NCBI GenBank assembly: GCA_002066995.1
Contig: MWTC01000016.1
Location: forward strand, 1 to 64,000
Direction of reading: 5' to 3'
From: Sphingobacteriales bacterium UTBCD1
GTDB taxonomy: Bacteria > Bacteroidota > Bacteroidia > Chitinophagales > Chitinophagaceae
DNA length: 64,000 nt
The position numbers were made by a program, and so were the translations under genes. Positions 8,499-18,712 of this stretch are shown here, piece after piece. How positions within the stretch are numbered: position 1 is the first letter of the stretch; each line of letters opens with the position of its first letter. Under the pieces are notes generated by a model. That model saw nothing but the letters and a program-made list of their open reading frames with translations, searched no databases and was not told where the DNA came from.

Positions 8499-10460
8499 TT
8501 ATTTGGCGCTTTTCCAAACGTTGTTGTCCCGGTTCCAGTCAGGTAATTTATTATCGGGATCGAGAACCACTTCTTTAACTTCACTCGTTGTAGGCACATT
8601 AAATGACCATACAGGACCCCGTTGCCAGATTTCCACAGGTAAATTGATTCGTTGTTCTTTTCCATTTGCTTCTTTTACCAATACTGTTACCGGCATCGGC
8701 ATTTTTTCAAGATTTTCTATGGTGATGATGGAACCGTTTTGAGGTTTGTTGTCCACATACCTGACTTCTTTTACAGCCTGGTCTATTTTCCAGTCTTTAA
8801 GAACCCATCCTCTCCAGAACCAACCCAGGTCTTCACCGGATACATTTTCAATAGTGTGAAAGAAGTCCCAGGGTACCGGGTGTTTATAAGCCCAGCGCCT
8901 GATATATTCTCTGAAGGCGGCATCAAATCGTTCGGGCCCCAATACCACGTCTCTCAATGCGTGCAGCATCATGGAAGGTTTCAGGTAAGCGGCAACGCCT
9001 AAATTGGATTGCTGGATCACATCGGGAATGGTGAACATTCCGTCCATTTTGTCATTGAATACATAAGTGACCATGAATTTTGAATTGGGATCGCCAAAGA
9101 AACTTTGATCTTTAAATTCACCGTTATTGAAATTTTCAGTAGAAAGATCATTGATAAAGGTATTGAAGCCTTCATCCATCCAGGCATATTTCCGTTCATT
9201 GCTTCCTACGATCATCGGGAACCATGTGTGGCCAAACTCATGATCAACCACTCCCCACAGGCCTGTGCCTGCTGAACCGGAACTGCAGAATACGATACCC
9301 GGATATTCCATGCCGCCAACAATACCTGCCACATTTGTAGCAACGGGGTAGGGATATTCATACCACATTTTTGAATTAAACTCGATCGAGCCTTTTACCA
9401 TTTCCGTACTTCTTTGCCATCCGTCTTTTACAATACTTTCAACCGGGTACACACTTGCAGCAATGGCTTTCTTTCCACCGGGTAAATTCATTCTTGCGGC
9501 ATCCCATACAAATGCTTTGGAAGCAGCCCATGCCACATCTCTTGCATTTTGAATTTTAAATTTCCAGGTACAGTTGGCTTGCTTCGGCCTTGAGTTGGGA
9601 TCAGTTACTTCTTTATCACTCCGTATCAAAACAGTTTTGTCGCTGTTTTTTGCTTCATTCCATCTTTTTTGTTGTTCGGGAGTAAGACATTCCTGGGGAT
9701 TCAACAACTCACCGGAACCAACGACAATTAAATTAGCTGGCGCTGTTACATTAAAATCAATGTCCCCGTATTCAAGATAAAACTCTCCTGCTCCAAGGTA
9801 AGGTAACGTATTCCATCCCTGTATATCATCATAAACGCACAGGCGTGGAAACCATTGGGCAACTTCGTAAATCCATCCATTCTTTGTTTTTAATCTTCCC
9901 ATCCGGTCGGTTCCGTATTGGGGTATTTCGAAATCATACTTAATGCTCACTCTTATTTTTCCTCCGGATGATTTCAGGGCATCCTGAAACCAGACCTGCA
10001 TCCTTGTATCTGTGATATTATATTTAGGAGTGTATGATTTTCCTTCGTATTCTGCAGAAATGGATTTGATCATGTCACCATTTGTGAACTGGGCGTTTGC
10101 CCATCTTCCACCGGATTGGGTGGTAGTGGAAGTGGCACGGGAATCTTTTCTGTAAATATCCTGATCTACCTGCAGCCACATGAATTTTAAATTGTCCGGG
10201 CTGTTATTCGTGTAGTAGATCTCCACTTCGGCAGAAACGGTATTTTTTCCCGTATCCAGCGTGCAGTTGATCTTATAGTCAGCCCTGTTTTGCCAGTAAT
10301 GCGGACCGGGTTCGCCGCTGGCACTCCGGAATTCATTTCCCGGGTAGGGATAAAATTGAGGGTAGAATGCTTCCCGGTTATCATATTTTGAAGTAGTTGT
10401 TTGTGAAAAGGAAATTAATACTGAGCACAAACTGATAAAAAATAATGTTGCTTTTTTCAT
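8499..10460 (-). CDS. M1-family zinc metallopeptidase, exported
   Basis: The 653-aa product starts with a signal peptide ([20 protein letters not shown]). The catalytic site is HEFGH at residues 407-411, followed 19 residues later by Glu430 in AWMDEGF, the third zinc ligand of the M1 (gluzincin) family. The aminopeptidase exopeptidase motif appears as GGMEYPG (GxMEN-like with Tyr in place of Asn). The family trims N-terminal residues from peptides; here it is periplasmic or surface exposed. ATG 10460 was chosen over a frame open to 10529 because it begins the signal peptide exactly. Single gene. Confidence 0.88.
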   Translation of the reverse strand: MKKATLFFISLCSVLISFSQTTTSKYDNREAFYPQFYPYPGNEFRSASGEPGPHYWQNRADYKINCTLDTGKNTVSAEVEIYYTNNSPDNLKFMWLQVDQDIYRKDSRATSTTTQSGGRWANAQFTNGDMIKSISAEYEGKSYTPKYNITDTRMQVWFQDALKSSGGKIRVSIKYDFEIPQYGTDRMGRLKTKNGWIYEVAQWFPRLCVYDDIQGWNTLPYLGAGEFYLEYGDIDFNVTAPANLIVVGSGELLNPQECLTPEQQKRWNEAKNSDKTVLIRSDKEVTDPNSRPKQANCTWKFKIQNARDVAWAASKAFVWDAARMNLPGGKKAIAASVYPVESIVKDGWQRSTEMVKGSIEFNSKMWYEYPYPVATNVAGIVGGMEYPGIVFCSSGSAGTGLWGVVDHEFGHTWFPMIVGSNERKYAWMDEGFNTFINDLSTENFNNGEFKDQSFFGDPNSKFMVTYVFNDKMDGMFTIPDVIQQSNLGVAAYLKPSMMLHALRDVVLGPERFDAAFREYIRRWAYKHPVPWDFFHTIENVSGEDLGWFWRGWVLKDWKIDQAVKEVRYVDNKPQNGSIITIENLEKMPMPVTVLVKEANGKEQRINLPVEIWQRGPVWSFNVPTTSEVKEVVLDPDNKLPDWNRDNNVWKSAK

Positions 10461-10604
10461 GATGAAAATTTTACAGTGTGTAATGAAATCCCGGCTTCGT
10501 TTGAAAGGGATATTTTTCAGAGTTGGCAAAGTAAAGCAAAAGGTTGCAATAGCCGTTATCGTAAAAATAGTATTTAGAAATATTTAGGCCAGCCCGAACG
10601 GCAG

Positions 10605-11321
10605 TCAGGGGAAAAGCGACTCTGCCACAACAATATTTTCTGTTTTCCCCACATCAACCAGTTTGTCTCCTGTATGATCATAACCAAGTATCAGGTTTTC
10701 CTTTGCCAGGGCAAGGTAGACATCTACCAAAGAAAACTTGCCGGTAAAAGGAATTAACGGGAATATTTTTGGTTCAAATACCACAACGCAGCTATAGGCT
10801 TTTTCGGTAAGGCCAGGCTTCCTTATTGCGTTTTTTTCTTCACCGGTTTTCTTATTCCTCCATCCGCAAAGCCGGTTGTTTTCATCAAATAAAAAATATC
10901 TTGAAGTTTTGCGGTGTGTCACAGCCATGGAGATCAATGGTTGATGCTGTTGATGAAATGAAATCAGTTTGTCCAGATTAAGATCAGTAAGTATGTCTGC
11001 ATTACAAGTGATAAACGGTTCTTTATTGCTCAGCCATTTTTTTACTTTTAAAAGCCCGCCTCCCGTATCGAGCAACCGATCCTGCTCATCACTGATATAT
11101 ATGGTGCTGCCCCACCCATTATTTTTTTTCGTTGCATCATAGATCTGGTTGGCAAAATGATGCACATTCACGATCACTTCCCTGATGCCGTATTGTTGTA
11201 GGTATTCAATATTCCGCTGCAGTAATGATTTTCCGTTGATCAGCGCTAGCGCTTTTGGATGTTCATCGGTCCAGGGCTTAAAACGGGTTCCCAGCCCTGC
11301 AGCGAAGATCATTGCTTTCAT
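10605..11321 (-). CDS. murU: Sugar-1-phosphate nucleotidyltransferase, MurU-like
   Basis: The 238-aa product has the nucleotidyltransferase signature MKAMIFAAGLGTRFKPWTDE, then HPKALALINGKSLLQRNIEYL, and the metal site CNADILTDL. Small size and the neighbouring amino-sugar kinase-like gene (12 bp upstream, same strand) match the amgK-murU pair of peptidoglycan recycling, where MurU makes UDP-MurNAc from MurNAc-1-phosphate. Mannose-1-phosphate guanylyltransferases look similar, so the substrate is inferred from context. Confidence 0.72.
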   Translation of the reverse strand: MKAMIFAAGLGTRFKPWTDEHPKALALINGKSLLQRNIEYLQQYGIREVIVNVHHFANQIYDATKKNNGWGSTIYISDEQDRLLDTGGGLLKVKKWLSNKEPFITCNADILTDLNLDKLISFHQQHQPLISMAVTHRKTSRYFLFDENNRLCGWRNKKTGEEKNAIRKPGLTEKAYSCVVVFEPKIFPLIPFTGKFSLVDVYLALAKENLILGYDHTGDKLVDVGKTENIVVAESLFP

Positions 11322-11333
11322 GGAATTGATTTT

Positions 11334-12788
11334 TTAAGCATTATTGACCCGGTTCTTTTTTTCCTGTTCAATATGATATTGATTGATTTTTACTTTGAAT
11401 TTATTTCTGAGATGCCTTGCCATTGCATCGGCAGCATATACACTCCGGTGTTGTCCGCCGGTGCATCCAAAGCTCACAGTCAGGCTTTCGAAATTGCGCC
11501 TGATATAATTTTCCACCGTTATGTCAACGATGTCAAAGGCACTGTTAAGGAATTCTGTCATTTTGGTCTGTTGTTCAATAAAATCTTTTACCGGCTTATC
11601 CCTCCCGGTCAGATTTTTAAATTCATCATAACGGCCGGGGTTCAGGATACCTCTGCAATCAAAAACAAAACCTCCACCGTTTCCGCTTTTATCTTCCGGT
11701 ATTCCGGCTTTATATGAAAAGCTATTGATAGTAACGACCAACGGGGTCTTTTCTGTGGCTTGCTGCGGTGTGAATTGCTCAATGATCTCATCCGAAACAC
11801 AGAGGTCAAGCACTTTCCGGAACTCAGGAACAACGATGCCGATACTTTGCGAATTAAAAAATTTTTTCAGGTTGGTCAATGCCTGGGGAATGCTGGTAAG
11901 GAATTGTGCTTTTCGTTCAAACAATCCCCGGAAACCATAAGCGCCTAATACCTGCAGGATCCTGATGAGAACATATCCGTTGTATTGGCTGCGGAAAAGG
12001 TGTTTATCCAGGGATACTTTGATTATTTTTTCAAATTCATTCATGTAATCCACCAACAGATTCTCTTTCCATTCTTCTGGCAGATTGGCCCTTGCCTGCC
12101 ACAGCATGGAAGCCACATCATACTGAGGCGCTCCTTTCATTCCGCCCTGGTAGTCTATAAAGTGAACCGAATCGTCTTCTTTGATTAATATATTTCTGCT
12201 TTGAAAATCACGAAACATGAAGTACTTGTATTCCGTATGAGTGAGGTAAGTACTCAGCGCATCAAAATCATCCAGTAGTTTTTGTTTATCGTAAGGGCGG
12301 CGTAGTGCGTCGAGAAAATAGTATTTAAAATACAGAAGATCGGCCATGATCGCCTGCTGACCGAATTCTTTATTGGTAAGGCAAAGATTATAGTTTAATC
12401 CTTCATCACCTTTAATCTGTAATTGCGCTAATGCCTCCAGGCTTTTTTTGAAAAGATCATAAATGGGATGAATGAAATGTTCGCTTTCAAGCCTGTTTAA
12501 CAAAGAGATTTTTCCGAAATCTTCCTGCAGGTAACAGTCCTGCCTTTCATTGATGGCAAATATTTCTGGTGCGGCAAGGTCTTTTTTCCTGAAATGCCGG
12601 GAAAAATAAATGAATGTTTCATTCTCTTTGATATTGGCGCCAAAGGTGCCGATCACGGAACTATCTTTTCCATTCAGCCGGAAATAGCGCCGTTCACTGC
12701 CGCTCTGGGGCAGGACCTCTACCGACACGGCATCTTCACCTTTCCAGTCTTTGTATAATTGGTTAATTGAATTAAGGATTTCCTGCAT
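11334..12788 (-). CDS. AmgK-like sugar kinase fused to a RapZ C-terminal domain
   Basis: The 484-aa product has an aminoglycoside-phosphotransferase-fold kinase (about 1-330): ATP-binding SERRYFRLNGKDSS, catalytic loop FRDFQSRNIL with Asp and Asn, and metal-binding FIDYQGGMKG. This matches AmgK, the anomeric kinase for MurNAc and GlcNAc. Residues about 349-478 are a RapZ C-terminal domain: INSFSYKAGIP, VFDCRGILNP, LTGRDKPVKDF and FGCTGGQHRSVY (CTGGQHR at 442-448). In E. coli that domain binds glucosamine-6-phosphate and small RNAs. The RapZ N-terminal P-loop domain is absent. With the downstream murU-like gene it probably recycles wall amino sugars and may sense one of them. Confidence 0.82.
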   Translation of the reverse strand: MQEILNSINQLYKDWKGEDAVSVEVLPQSGSERRYFRLNGKDSSVIGTFGANIKENETFIYFSRHFRKKDLAAPEIFAINERQDCYLQEDFGKISLLNRLESEHFIHPIYDLFKKSLEALAQLQIKGDEGLNYNLCLTNKEFGQQAIMADLLYFKYYFLDALRRPYDKQKLLDDFDALSTYLTHTEYKYFMFRDFQSRNILIKEDDSVHFIDYQGGMKGAPQYDVASMLWQARANLPEEWKENLLVDYMNEFEKIIKVSLDKHLFRSQYNGYVLIRILQVLGAYGFRGLFERKAQFLTSIPQALTNLKKFFNSQSIGIVVPEFRKVLDLCVSDEIIEQFTPQQATEKTPLVVTINSFSYKAGIPEDKSGNGGGFVFDCRGILNPGRYDEFKNLTGRDKPVKDFIEQQTKMTEFLNSAFDIVDITVENYIRRNFESLTVSFGCTGGQHRSVYAADAMARHLRNKFKVKINQYHIEQEKKNRVNNA

Positions 12789-12847
12789 ACGGCAAATGTA
12801 CTTTAAATGCTGAGGCTTAGCTATTCTAACAGCCGTTAGTTTTTCAT

Positions 12848-12855
12848 TAAATTTG
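12848..12855 (+). promoter_or_regulatory. Bacteroidota-type -7 element before icmF
   Basis: TAAATTTG matches TAnnTTTG exactly, 16 bp before the ATG of the mutase gene, in the 83-bp divergent interval. No good -33 element is visible, and the interval is too short for a cobalamin riboswitch. Confidence 0.35.
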
Positions 12856-12871
12856 TGTGATTAATTAGTCT

Positions 12872-15800
12872 ATGGATCATTCTCATAAGAACAGGGTTCG
12901 TATTGTAACGGCTGCCAGTCTATTCGATGGCCACGATGTAGCCATCAATATTATGCGCCGCATTTTACAAAGCAAGGGAGCCGAAATAATTCATATTGGT
13001 CACAACCGGAGTGTAAAAGAAATTGTAGAAGCCGCTATTGAAGAAGATGTGCAGGGCATTGCCATTACATCATACCAGGGAGGCCACATGGAGTTTTTTA
13101 AGTACATGAAAGACTTGCTGGATGAGAACGGTTGCGGGCATATAAAAATTTTTGGGGGCGGGGGCGGAACGATTTTACCTGAAGAAATCGAAAAACTCCA
13201 TCAATATGGTATCACCAGGGTTTACAGTCCTGATGACGGAAGGCGCATGGGTCTGGAAGGAATGATTGAGGATGTAATCGGGAATTGTCTCCTCAACCCT
13301 TCCGAAGAAGTGGCTTTCGAAAATCCTGAATGGAATGGAAAACTTCCTTTAGATGAGGTGAAAGATGTGAGGCTGGTGGCAAGGGCAATATCATTAGCAG
13401 AAAATAATAGAGACTATTCTTCAATACTAAAGAAGCTTCAACAAAGACCGGGTTCCGGAACCACCCGTCATGGGAATGGAGGCCAACCTGTATTGGGAAT
13501 AACCGGAACGGGCGGAGCAGGAAAAAGCTCTGTTACAGATGAACTGGTTCGCCGCTTTCTTAACAACTTTTCTGATAAAACCATTGCGATCATTTCTGTT
13601 GATCCTTCCAAGAAAAAAACAGGAGGAGCTTTGTTGGGGGACAGGATCAGGATGAATTCAATTTTTCATCCACGGGCCTATATGCGTTCGCTGGCCACAA
13701 GAGAAAGTGACAGGGCGCTGAGTGAACATGTGCAGGAGGCTATTGATATCTGCAAGAGTGCCGGATACGAATTTGTAATTCTCGAATCTGCCGGTGTGGG
13801 GCAAGGCGATGCTTCCATCCTGGATCATTGCGATGTGAGTATGTACGTGATGACTCCTGAATATGGAGCAGCTTCACAATTGGAAAAAATAAATATGCTG
13901 GATTATGCAGATCTTATTTGCATCAACAAGTTTGACAAATCAGGAGCATTAGATGCCATTGCTGATGTAAGGAAGCAATATAAAAGAAATCATCTTCAGT
14001 TCAAAGCAAAAAATGAGGATCTGCCGGTTATAGGTACTATTGCGAGCAAATTCAATGATGATGGAGTGAATCATCTGTTTGAACTGATGCTGAAAAAAAT
14101 AAAAGAAAAGACAAATGTGGATTTTGGCAGTTTTCATTTTGCAGAAACCGCTTCGGTATCACAGTCTATAATACCATCCAACAGGGTCAGGTACCTGAGT
14201 GAGATCAGTGAGAACAACAGGAGTTATGATCAGTTGGTAAATGAACAGGCAGTGATTGCTTCCAAAGCATACCAGCTGAACGGGGTTATTGAAACCTTAA
14301 AATATCCTCCTCAGAAAAAAGCTGCAAATGAAATTCATCTGGAAGAACTGGAGAAAATGAAATTGTTTTATGAAGAACAATTAACACCCTTATCCCGTAA
14401 ATTGATCCATCACTGGAATGAAAAAGTAAAAGAGTATGAAAAAGATTATTATGAATATACGGTAAGGGATAAAGTGATCCGGCAGGCTATGTTTACAGAG
14501 AGTTTGTCAGGTTCCAGGATCCCCAAGGTTGTTTTGCCTAAATATAAAGATTGGGGTGATATACTCAAATGGCAGGCGCAGGAGAATGTTCCGGGAAGTT
14601 TTCCTTTTACCGCAGGCGTATTTCCGCTAAAACGAGAAGGAGAAGATCCGACAAGAATGTTTGCGGGAGAAGGAAATCCGGAAAGGACAAATAAACGCTT
14701 TCATTACGTTTCAATAGATCAGCCTGCAAAAAGATTGTCCACTGCGTTTGACAGCGTTACACTTTATGGGGAAGATCCCGACTATCGTCCTGACATATAT
14801 GGAAAAGTGGGAAACAGTGGTGTGAGCATCGCCACTGTTGATGATGCAAAAAAATTGTACAGCGGATTCAATCTCTGTGATCCTAAAACATCGGTGAGCA
14901 TGACGATCAATGGACCGGCGCCGATCATTTTGGCCATGTTCATGAATGCAGCAATTGACCAGGAATGTGAAAAATGGATTGAAGAAAATAATTATTGGGG
15001 ACAGGTAGAAAAGATCCGTAATGCAAAATTTAAAGACCGGGATCACCCGGTTTACAATAATCCTTCATTTCCCGGCACACTACCCGAAGGAAACACCGGC
15101 TTGGGATTAAAATTGCTTGGTATGAGTGGCGGGGAAGTGTTATCGAAAGAAGTTTACGGGCAATGCAAACAAAAAGCGATCCAGCAGGTAAGAGGAACGG
15201 TGCAGGCAGATATTCTGAAAGAAGACCAGGCGCAGAACACCTGTATCTTCTCTACTGAGTTTGCTTTGAAACTGATGGGTGATGTGCAGGAATATTTTAT
15301 TCAGAATAAGATCCGCAATTTTTACAGCGTAAGTATTTCGGGTTATCATATTGCAGAAGCGGGAGCCAATCCCGTAACCCAGCTGGCATTTACGCTGGCA
15401 AACGGTTTTACTTATGTGGAATATTACCTGAGCCGCGGAATGCATATTGATGAATTTGCACCTAATCTTTCTTTTTTCTTCAGCAATGGAATGGACCCGG
15501 AATATAGTGTGTTAGGCAGAGTGGCAAGACGCATCTGGGCCAAGGCAATGAAGTATAAATACAAAGCGAACAAGCGCAGCCAGATGCTGAAATATCATAT
15601 TCAGACATCGGGAAGAAGTTTACATGCACAGGAAATTGATTTCAATGATATCCGTACCACATTGCAGGCGCTCTATGCCATTTATGATAACTGCAACTCA
15701 CTTCATACAAATGCTTACGATGAGGCCATCACCACTCCAACAGAAGAAAGTGTAAGAAGAGCCATGGCCATTCAGCTTATCATTAACCGTGAACTGGGAA

Positions 15801-16291
15801 CCGCAAAGAATGAAAACCCCAATCAGGGATCTTTTTTCTTTGAAGAGCTTACCGATCTCGTTGAAGAAGCCGTGTTGTCTGAATTTGATCGCATCACTGA
15901 ACGGGGCGGAGTGTTAGGCGCTATGGAGCGTATGTACCAGCGGAATAAAATACAGGAAGAGAGTCTTTATTATGAGACGCTCAAACATTCAGGAGAATAT
16001 CCAATAGTCGGAGTAAATACTTTCCTGGGTAAAAAAGGTTCTCCCACTATAATTCCCAATGAAGTCATCCGTAGTACCAAAGAAGAAAAAGAACAGCAGA
16101 TTAATAACCTGCATGCTTTTTGGAAAAGAAATGAAAGCAAATCTGCTGAAATGATTGGCCGTTTAAAAAAAGCTGCAATTCACAGTGGCAATCTTTTCGA
16201 AGAACTGATGGAAACGGTGAAATACTGTTCACTCGGACAGATTACGCATGCCCTTTATGAAGTAGGAGGCCGGTATAGAAGGAGTATGTAA
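12872..16291 (+). CDS. icmF: Fused isobutyryl-CoA mutase with G-protein chaperone domain
   Basis: The 1139-aa product combines three modules in the IcmF order. A B12-binding domain (about 1-140) carries [14 protein letters not shown], with the His ligand at residue 21. A MeaI/ArgK-type GTPase domain (about 205-420) has P-loop GTGGAGKS (212-219), [18 protein letters not shown] and [10 protein letters not shown]. The TIM-barrel acyl-CoA mutase domain (about 520-1120) includes [15 protein letters not shown] and [15 protein letters not shown]. It interconverts isobutyryl-CoA and n-butyryl-CoA using adenosylcobalamin, with the GTPase domain loading and protecting the cofactor. Length and domain order separate it from ordinary methylmalonyl-CoA mutase. 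Single gene. Confidence 0.95.
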   Translation: MDHSHKNRVRIVTAASLFDGHDVAINIMRRILQSKGAEIIHIGHNRSVKEIVEAAIEEDVQGIAITSYQGGHMEFFKYMKDLLDENGCGHIKIFGGGGGTILPEEIEKLHQYGITRVYSPDDGRRMGLEGMIEDVIGNCLLNPSEEVAFENPEWNGKLPLDEVKDVRLVARAISLAENNRDYSSILKKLQQRPGSGTTRHGNGGQPVLGITGTGGAGKSSVTDELVRRFLNNFSDKTIAIISVDPSKKKTGGALLGDRIRMNSIFHPRAYMRSLATRESDRALSEHVQEAIDICKSAGYEFVILESAGVGQGDASILDHCDVSMYVMTPEYGAASQLEKINMLDYADLICINKFDKSGALDAIADVRKQYKRNHLQFKAKNEDLPVIGTIASKFNDDGVNHLFELMLKKIKEKTNVDFGSFHFAETASVSQSIIPSNRVRYLSEISENNRSYDQLVNEQAVIASKAYQLNGVIETLKYPPQKKAANEIHLEELEKMKLFYEEQLTPLSRKLIHHWNEKVKEYEKDYYEYTVRDKVIRQAMFTESLSGSRIPKVVLPKYKDWGDILKWQAQENVPGSFPFTAGVFPLKREGEDPTRMFAGEGNPERTNKRFHYVSIDQPAKRLSTAFDSVTLYGEDPDYRPDIYGKVGNSGVSIATVDDAKKLYSGFNLCDPKTSVSMTINGPAPIILAMFMNAAIDQECEKWIEENNYWGQVEKIRNAKFKDRDHPVYNNPSFPGTLPEGNTGLGLKLLGMSGGEVLSKEVYGQCKQKAIQQVRGTVQADILKEDQAQNTCIFSTEFALKLMGDVQEYFIQNKIRNFYSVSISGYHIAEAGANPVTQLAFTLANGFTYVEYYLSRGMHIDEFAPNLSFFFSNGMDPEYSVLGRVARRIWAKAMKYKYKANKRSQMLKYHIQTSGRSLHAQEIDFNDIRTTLQALYAIYDNCNSLHTNAYDEAITTPTEESVRRAMAIQLIINRELGTAKNENPNQGSFFFEELTDLVEEAVLSEFDRITERGGVLGAMERMYQRNKIQEESLYYETLKHSGEYPIVGVNTFLGKKGSPTIIPNEVIRSTKEEKEQQINNLHAFWKRNESKSAEMIGRLKKAAIHSGNLFEELMETVKYCSLGQITHALYEVGGRYRRSM

Positions 16292-16499
16292 TAAATTTCC
16301 GGGATGATAGATTTTTCACTTAGTAATGAAAACACCTTTAAAAATTTTCATTGAACGTTATTTTGAACGGAATTGGATATAATTCTTTTGAATTCGGGAA
16401 AGATCAGAGCTTCTTGCAATTGAATGACTTTCTCAACTTGTTTTTTCAGTAATTTACAGGTGTAACTTTTGGGATGTCAGGTAATCAGTTTTTAGAAGT

Positions 16500-17801
16500 A
16501 TGAAACAATTTTTTATATACGTAATTGCTGTTTGTTTACTCCCGTCATTGGCGGCTGCCCAGAAAGTGATTTCCATGAAACTTGACGGAACGATCAATCC
16601 GGTTACAGCGGATTTTATTCATGATGGAATTGAGAAAGCTGAAAAACAAAATGCTGCGTGTTTGATTATCCAGCTGAATACACCGGGCGGCCTTTTACAA
16701 TCCACAAGGGATATTGTAAGTTATATCCTTGCTTCGGACGTTCCGGTGGTTGTCTATGTTTCGCCGGGAGGAGCACAAGCGGGATCAGCTGGCGTTTTCG
16801 TTACGCTTGCAGCACATATTGCTGCTATGGCGCCGGGAACGAATATCGGAGCTGCACACCCGGTTTCACTGCAATCTTCAATGGACAGTATCATGACTAC
16901 AAAAGTTACCAATGATGCTGCGGCGTTTATTCGTTCTATTGCAGAAAAAAGGCAACGGAGTGTTACCTGGGCAGAGAATGCAGTGCGGAGAAGTTACTCT
17001 TATACGGAAACAGAAGCTTTGCAGGATTCAGCCATTAATCTTGTTGCAAAAAATGAAAGAGACTTACTGGACAAAATAGACGGATGGCAGGTTGAAGTAG
17101 AATCGGGAATTAAAACACTGCATACAAAAAATGCGGTGATAGAAACATACAGCATGGGAGTTGGAGATAAAATCCTGAATCTGGTCAGTGATCCTAATAT
17201 TGCCTATATCCTGTTTTTGCTGGGCGTTTTTGGAATATTGTTTGAACTCTATAACCCCGGTGCTATTCTTCCGGGAATTGTCGGTGTCATCAGTCTTGTG
17301 CTTGCTTTTTATTCCATGAGGACATTACCGATAAATTTTGCAGGCCTTGCTTTAATAATCTTTGCAATCATTTTATTCTTGTTAGAAATCAAGATAGCAA
17401 GCCATGGCCTGTTGGCTATTGGCGGAACATTATCTTTATTGATTGGCTCACTGATGCTGATCCGTGCAAGTTCTTCTTTGGAACTGGTGCATCTGTCCCG
17501 TGTCGTCATCGTTTCCGCGACAGCGGTAACTGCACTATTCTTTCTATTTGTTATTGGCGCAGGATTAAAAGCTCAAAGGGGTAAAGTGACTACAGGCATT
17601 GAAGCTCTTATCGGGGAGACCGGTGAAGCATTGGATATCCTTGATCCTGCCGGAGTAGTGAAAGTGCATGGGGAAATATGGAATGCGGAATCTGTATCGG
17701 GCAGGATCGCCCAGGGAGAAAAGATAAGAATTAAAAATATGGTTGATTTAAAACTTTTCGTTGAAAAAACAGAATCTTCTGATGATCGAACAAAAACTTA
17801 A
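16500..17801 (+). CDS. NfeD-family membrane protein with ClpP-like serine protease domain
   Basis: The 433-aa product has a signal peptide (to about residue 20), a ClpP-class protease domain with catalytic Ser96 in GGAQAGSAG and Lys135 in TTKVTND (same spacing, near 40 residues, as the archaeal enzyme), about five hydrophobic segments (about 225-360), and a C-terminal OB-fold NfeD domain with [14 protein letters not shown] and GEIWNAES. The family works next to SPFH proteins in membrane quality control and cleaves hydrophobic segments. The SPFH gene follows after 11 bp, the classic operon. Confidence 0.92.
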   Translation: MKQFFIYVIAVCLLPSLAAAQKVISMKLDGTINPVTADFIHDGIEKAEKQNAACLIIQLNTPGGLLQSTRDIVSYILASDVPVVVYVSPGGAQAGSAGVFVTLAAHIAAMAPGTNIGAAHPVSLQSSMDSIMTTKVTNDAAAFIRSIAEKRQRSVTWAENAVRRSYSYTETEALQDSAINLVAKNERDLLDKIDGWQVEVESGIKTLHTKNAVIETYSMGVGDKILNLVSDPNIAYILFLLGVFGILFELYNPGAILPGIVGVISLVLAFYSMRTLPINFAGLALIIFAIILFLLEIKIASHGLLAIGGTLSLLIGSLMLIRASSSLELVHLSRVVIVSATAVTALFFLFVIGAGLKAQRGKVTTGIEALIGETGEALDILDPAGVVKVHGEIWNAESVSGRIAQGEKIRIKNMVDLKLFVEKTESSDDRTKT

Positions 17802-17812
17802 AAATTATAATT

Positions 17813-18601
17813 ATGCAACAATTTCCCATCGTCACTGCTGTCATCGTTGTTTTTGCTATCCTGGTACTGTCCAGCGCCATTAAGATTTTACGTGAATATG
17901 AAAGAGGGGTGATCTTCCGGCTCGGACGATTGACCGGTAATGGAGGTGTGAAAGGCCCGGGATTGATTTTTTTGATCCCGATCGTTGATAAAATGGTGAA
18001 AGTGAGTTTGCGTATAGTGGTGATGGATGTACCTCCGCAGGACATCATCACAAGAGATAATGTTTCGGTAAAAGTGAATGCGGTTGTTTATTTCCGTGTT
18101 CTTGAAGCTCAAAAGGCAATAATCGGAGTTGAGAATTATCTGGTGGCTACTTCCCAGTTGTCCCAGACCACCTTGAGGAGTGTATTGGGTCAGTCTGAAC
18201 TGGATGATCTGCTCTCACAACGGGATAAGATCAATCAAAAACTACAACAGATCATTGATGCACATACAGAGCCATGGGGTATAAAAGTTTCTAATGTGGA
18301 AGTAAAACAAATCGACCTGCCCCAGGAAATGCAAAGGGCAATGGCAAAGCAAGCTGAAGCAGAAAGAGAGCGCCGTTCTAAAGTAATTGCGGCAGAAGGT
18401 GAGTACCAGGCATCACAACGGCTGGCAGATGCTGCAAAGATCCTGGCAGAACAACCCAGCGCTCTGACGTTAAGATATCTTCAGACGCTGAGGGAGATCG
18501 CAACTGAAAAAAATTCTACAACCATATTCCCGGTACCTATTGACCTTTTAAGACCATTTTTGAAAGAAATGGGCCAGAAGGCGCTGGAACAAAGTCATTA
18601 A
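17813..18601 (+). CDS. SPFH-domain membrane protein (slipin/stomatin family)
   Basis: The 262-aa product has an N-terminal membrane segment (about 4-23), then the SPFH domain: [58 protein letters not shown] and [21 protein letters not shown] charged coiled-coil region [20 protein letters not shown] follows. Slipins form oligomeric rings in the cytoplasmic membrane and are substrates or partners of NfeD proteases; the paired gene lies immediately upstream. Confidence 0.95.
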   Translation: MQQFPIVTAVIVVFAILVLSSAIKILREYERGVIFRLGRLTGNGGVKGPGLIFLIPIVDKMVKVSLRIVVMDVPPQDIITRDNVSVKVNAVVYFRVLEAQKAIIGVENYLVATSQLSQTTLRSVLGQSELDDLLSQRDKINQKLQQIIDAHTEPWGIKVSNVEVKQIDLPQEMQRAMAKQAEAERERRSKVIAAEGEYQASQRLADAAKILAEQPSALTLRYLQTLREIATEKNSTTIFPVPIDLLRPFLKEMGQKALEQSH

Positions 18602-18712
18602 GGATCAGAAAAGAATTTTTGGAAGTGTTCGTTTTTTTGTTGCCGGTATGTTAAGATTTTTGCGACAATTACCTGCTTACTGTAATTTACAGCCTTAATT
18701 TTTTATATAAAG

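Noticed and set aside
12789..12871. Cobalamin riboswitch before the B12-dependent mutase gene
   Set aside because: The interval is only 83 bp and shows no B12-box-like sequence.
16441..18700. TAATTTAC elements before the NfeD gene and the MG2 gene as promoters
   Set aside because: Two mismatches to TAnnTTTG and no convincing -33 partner at 19-20 bp in the first case.
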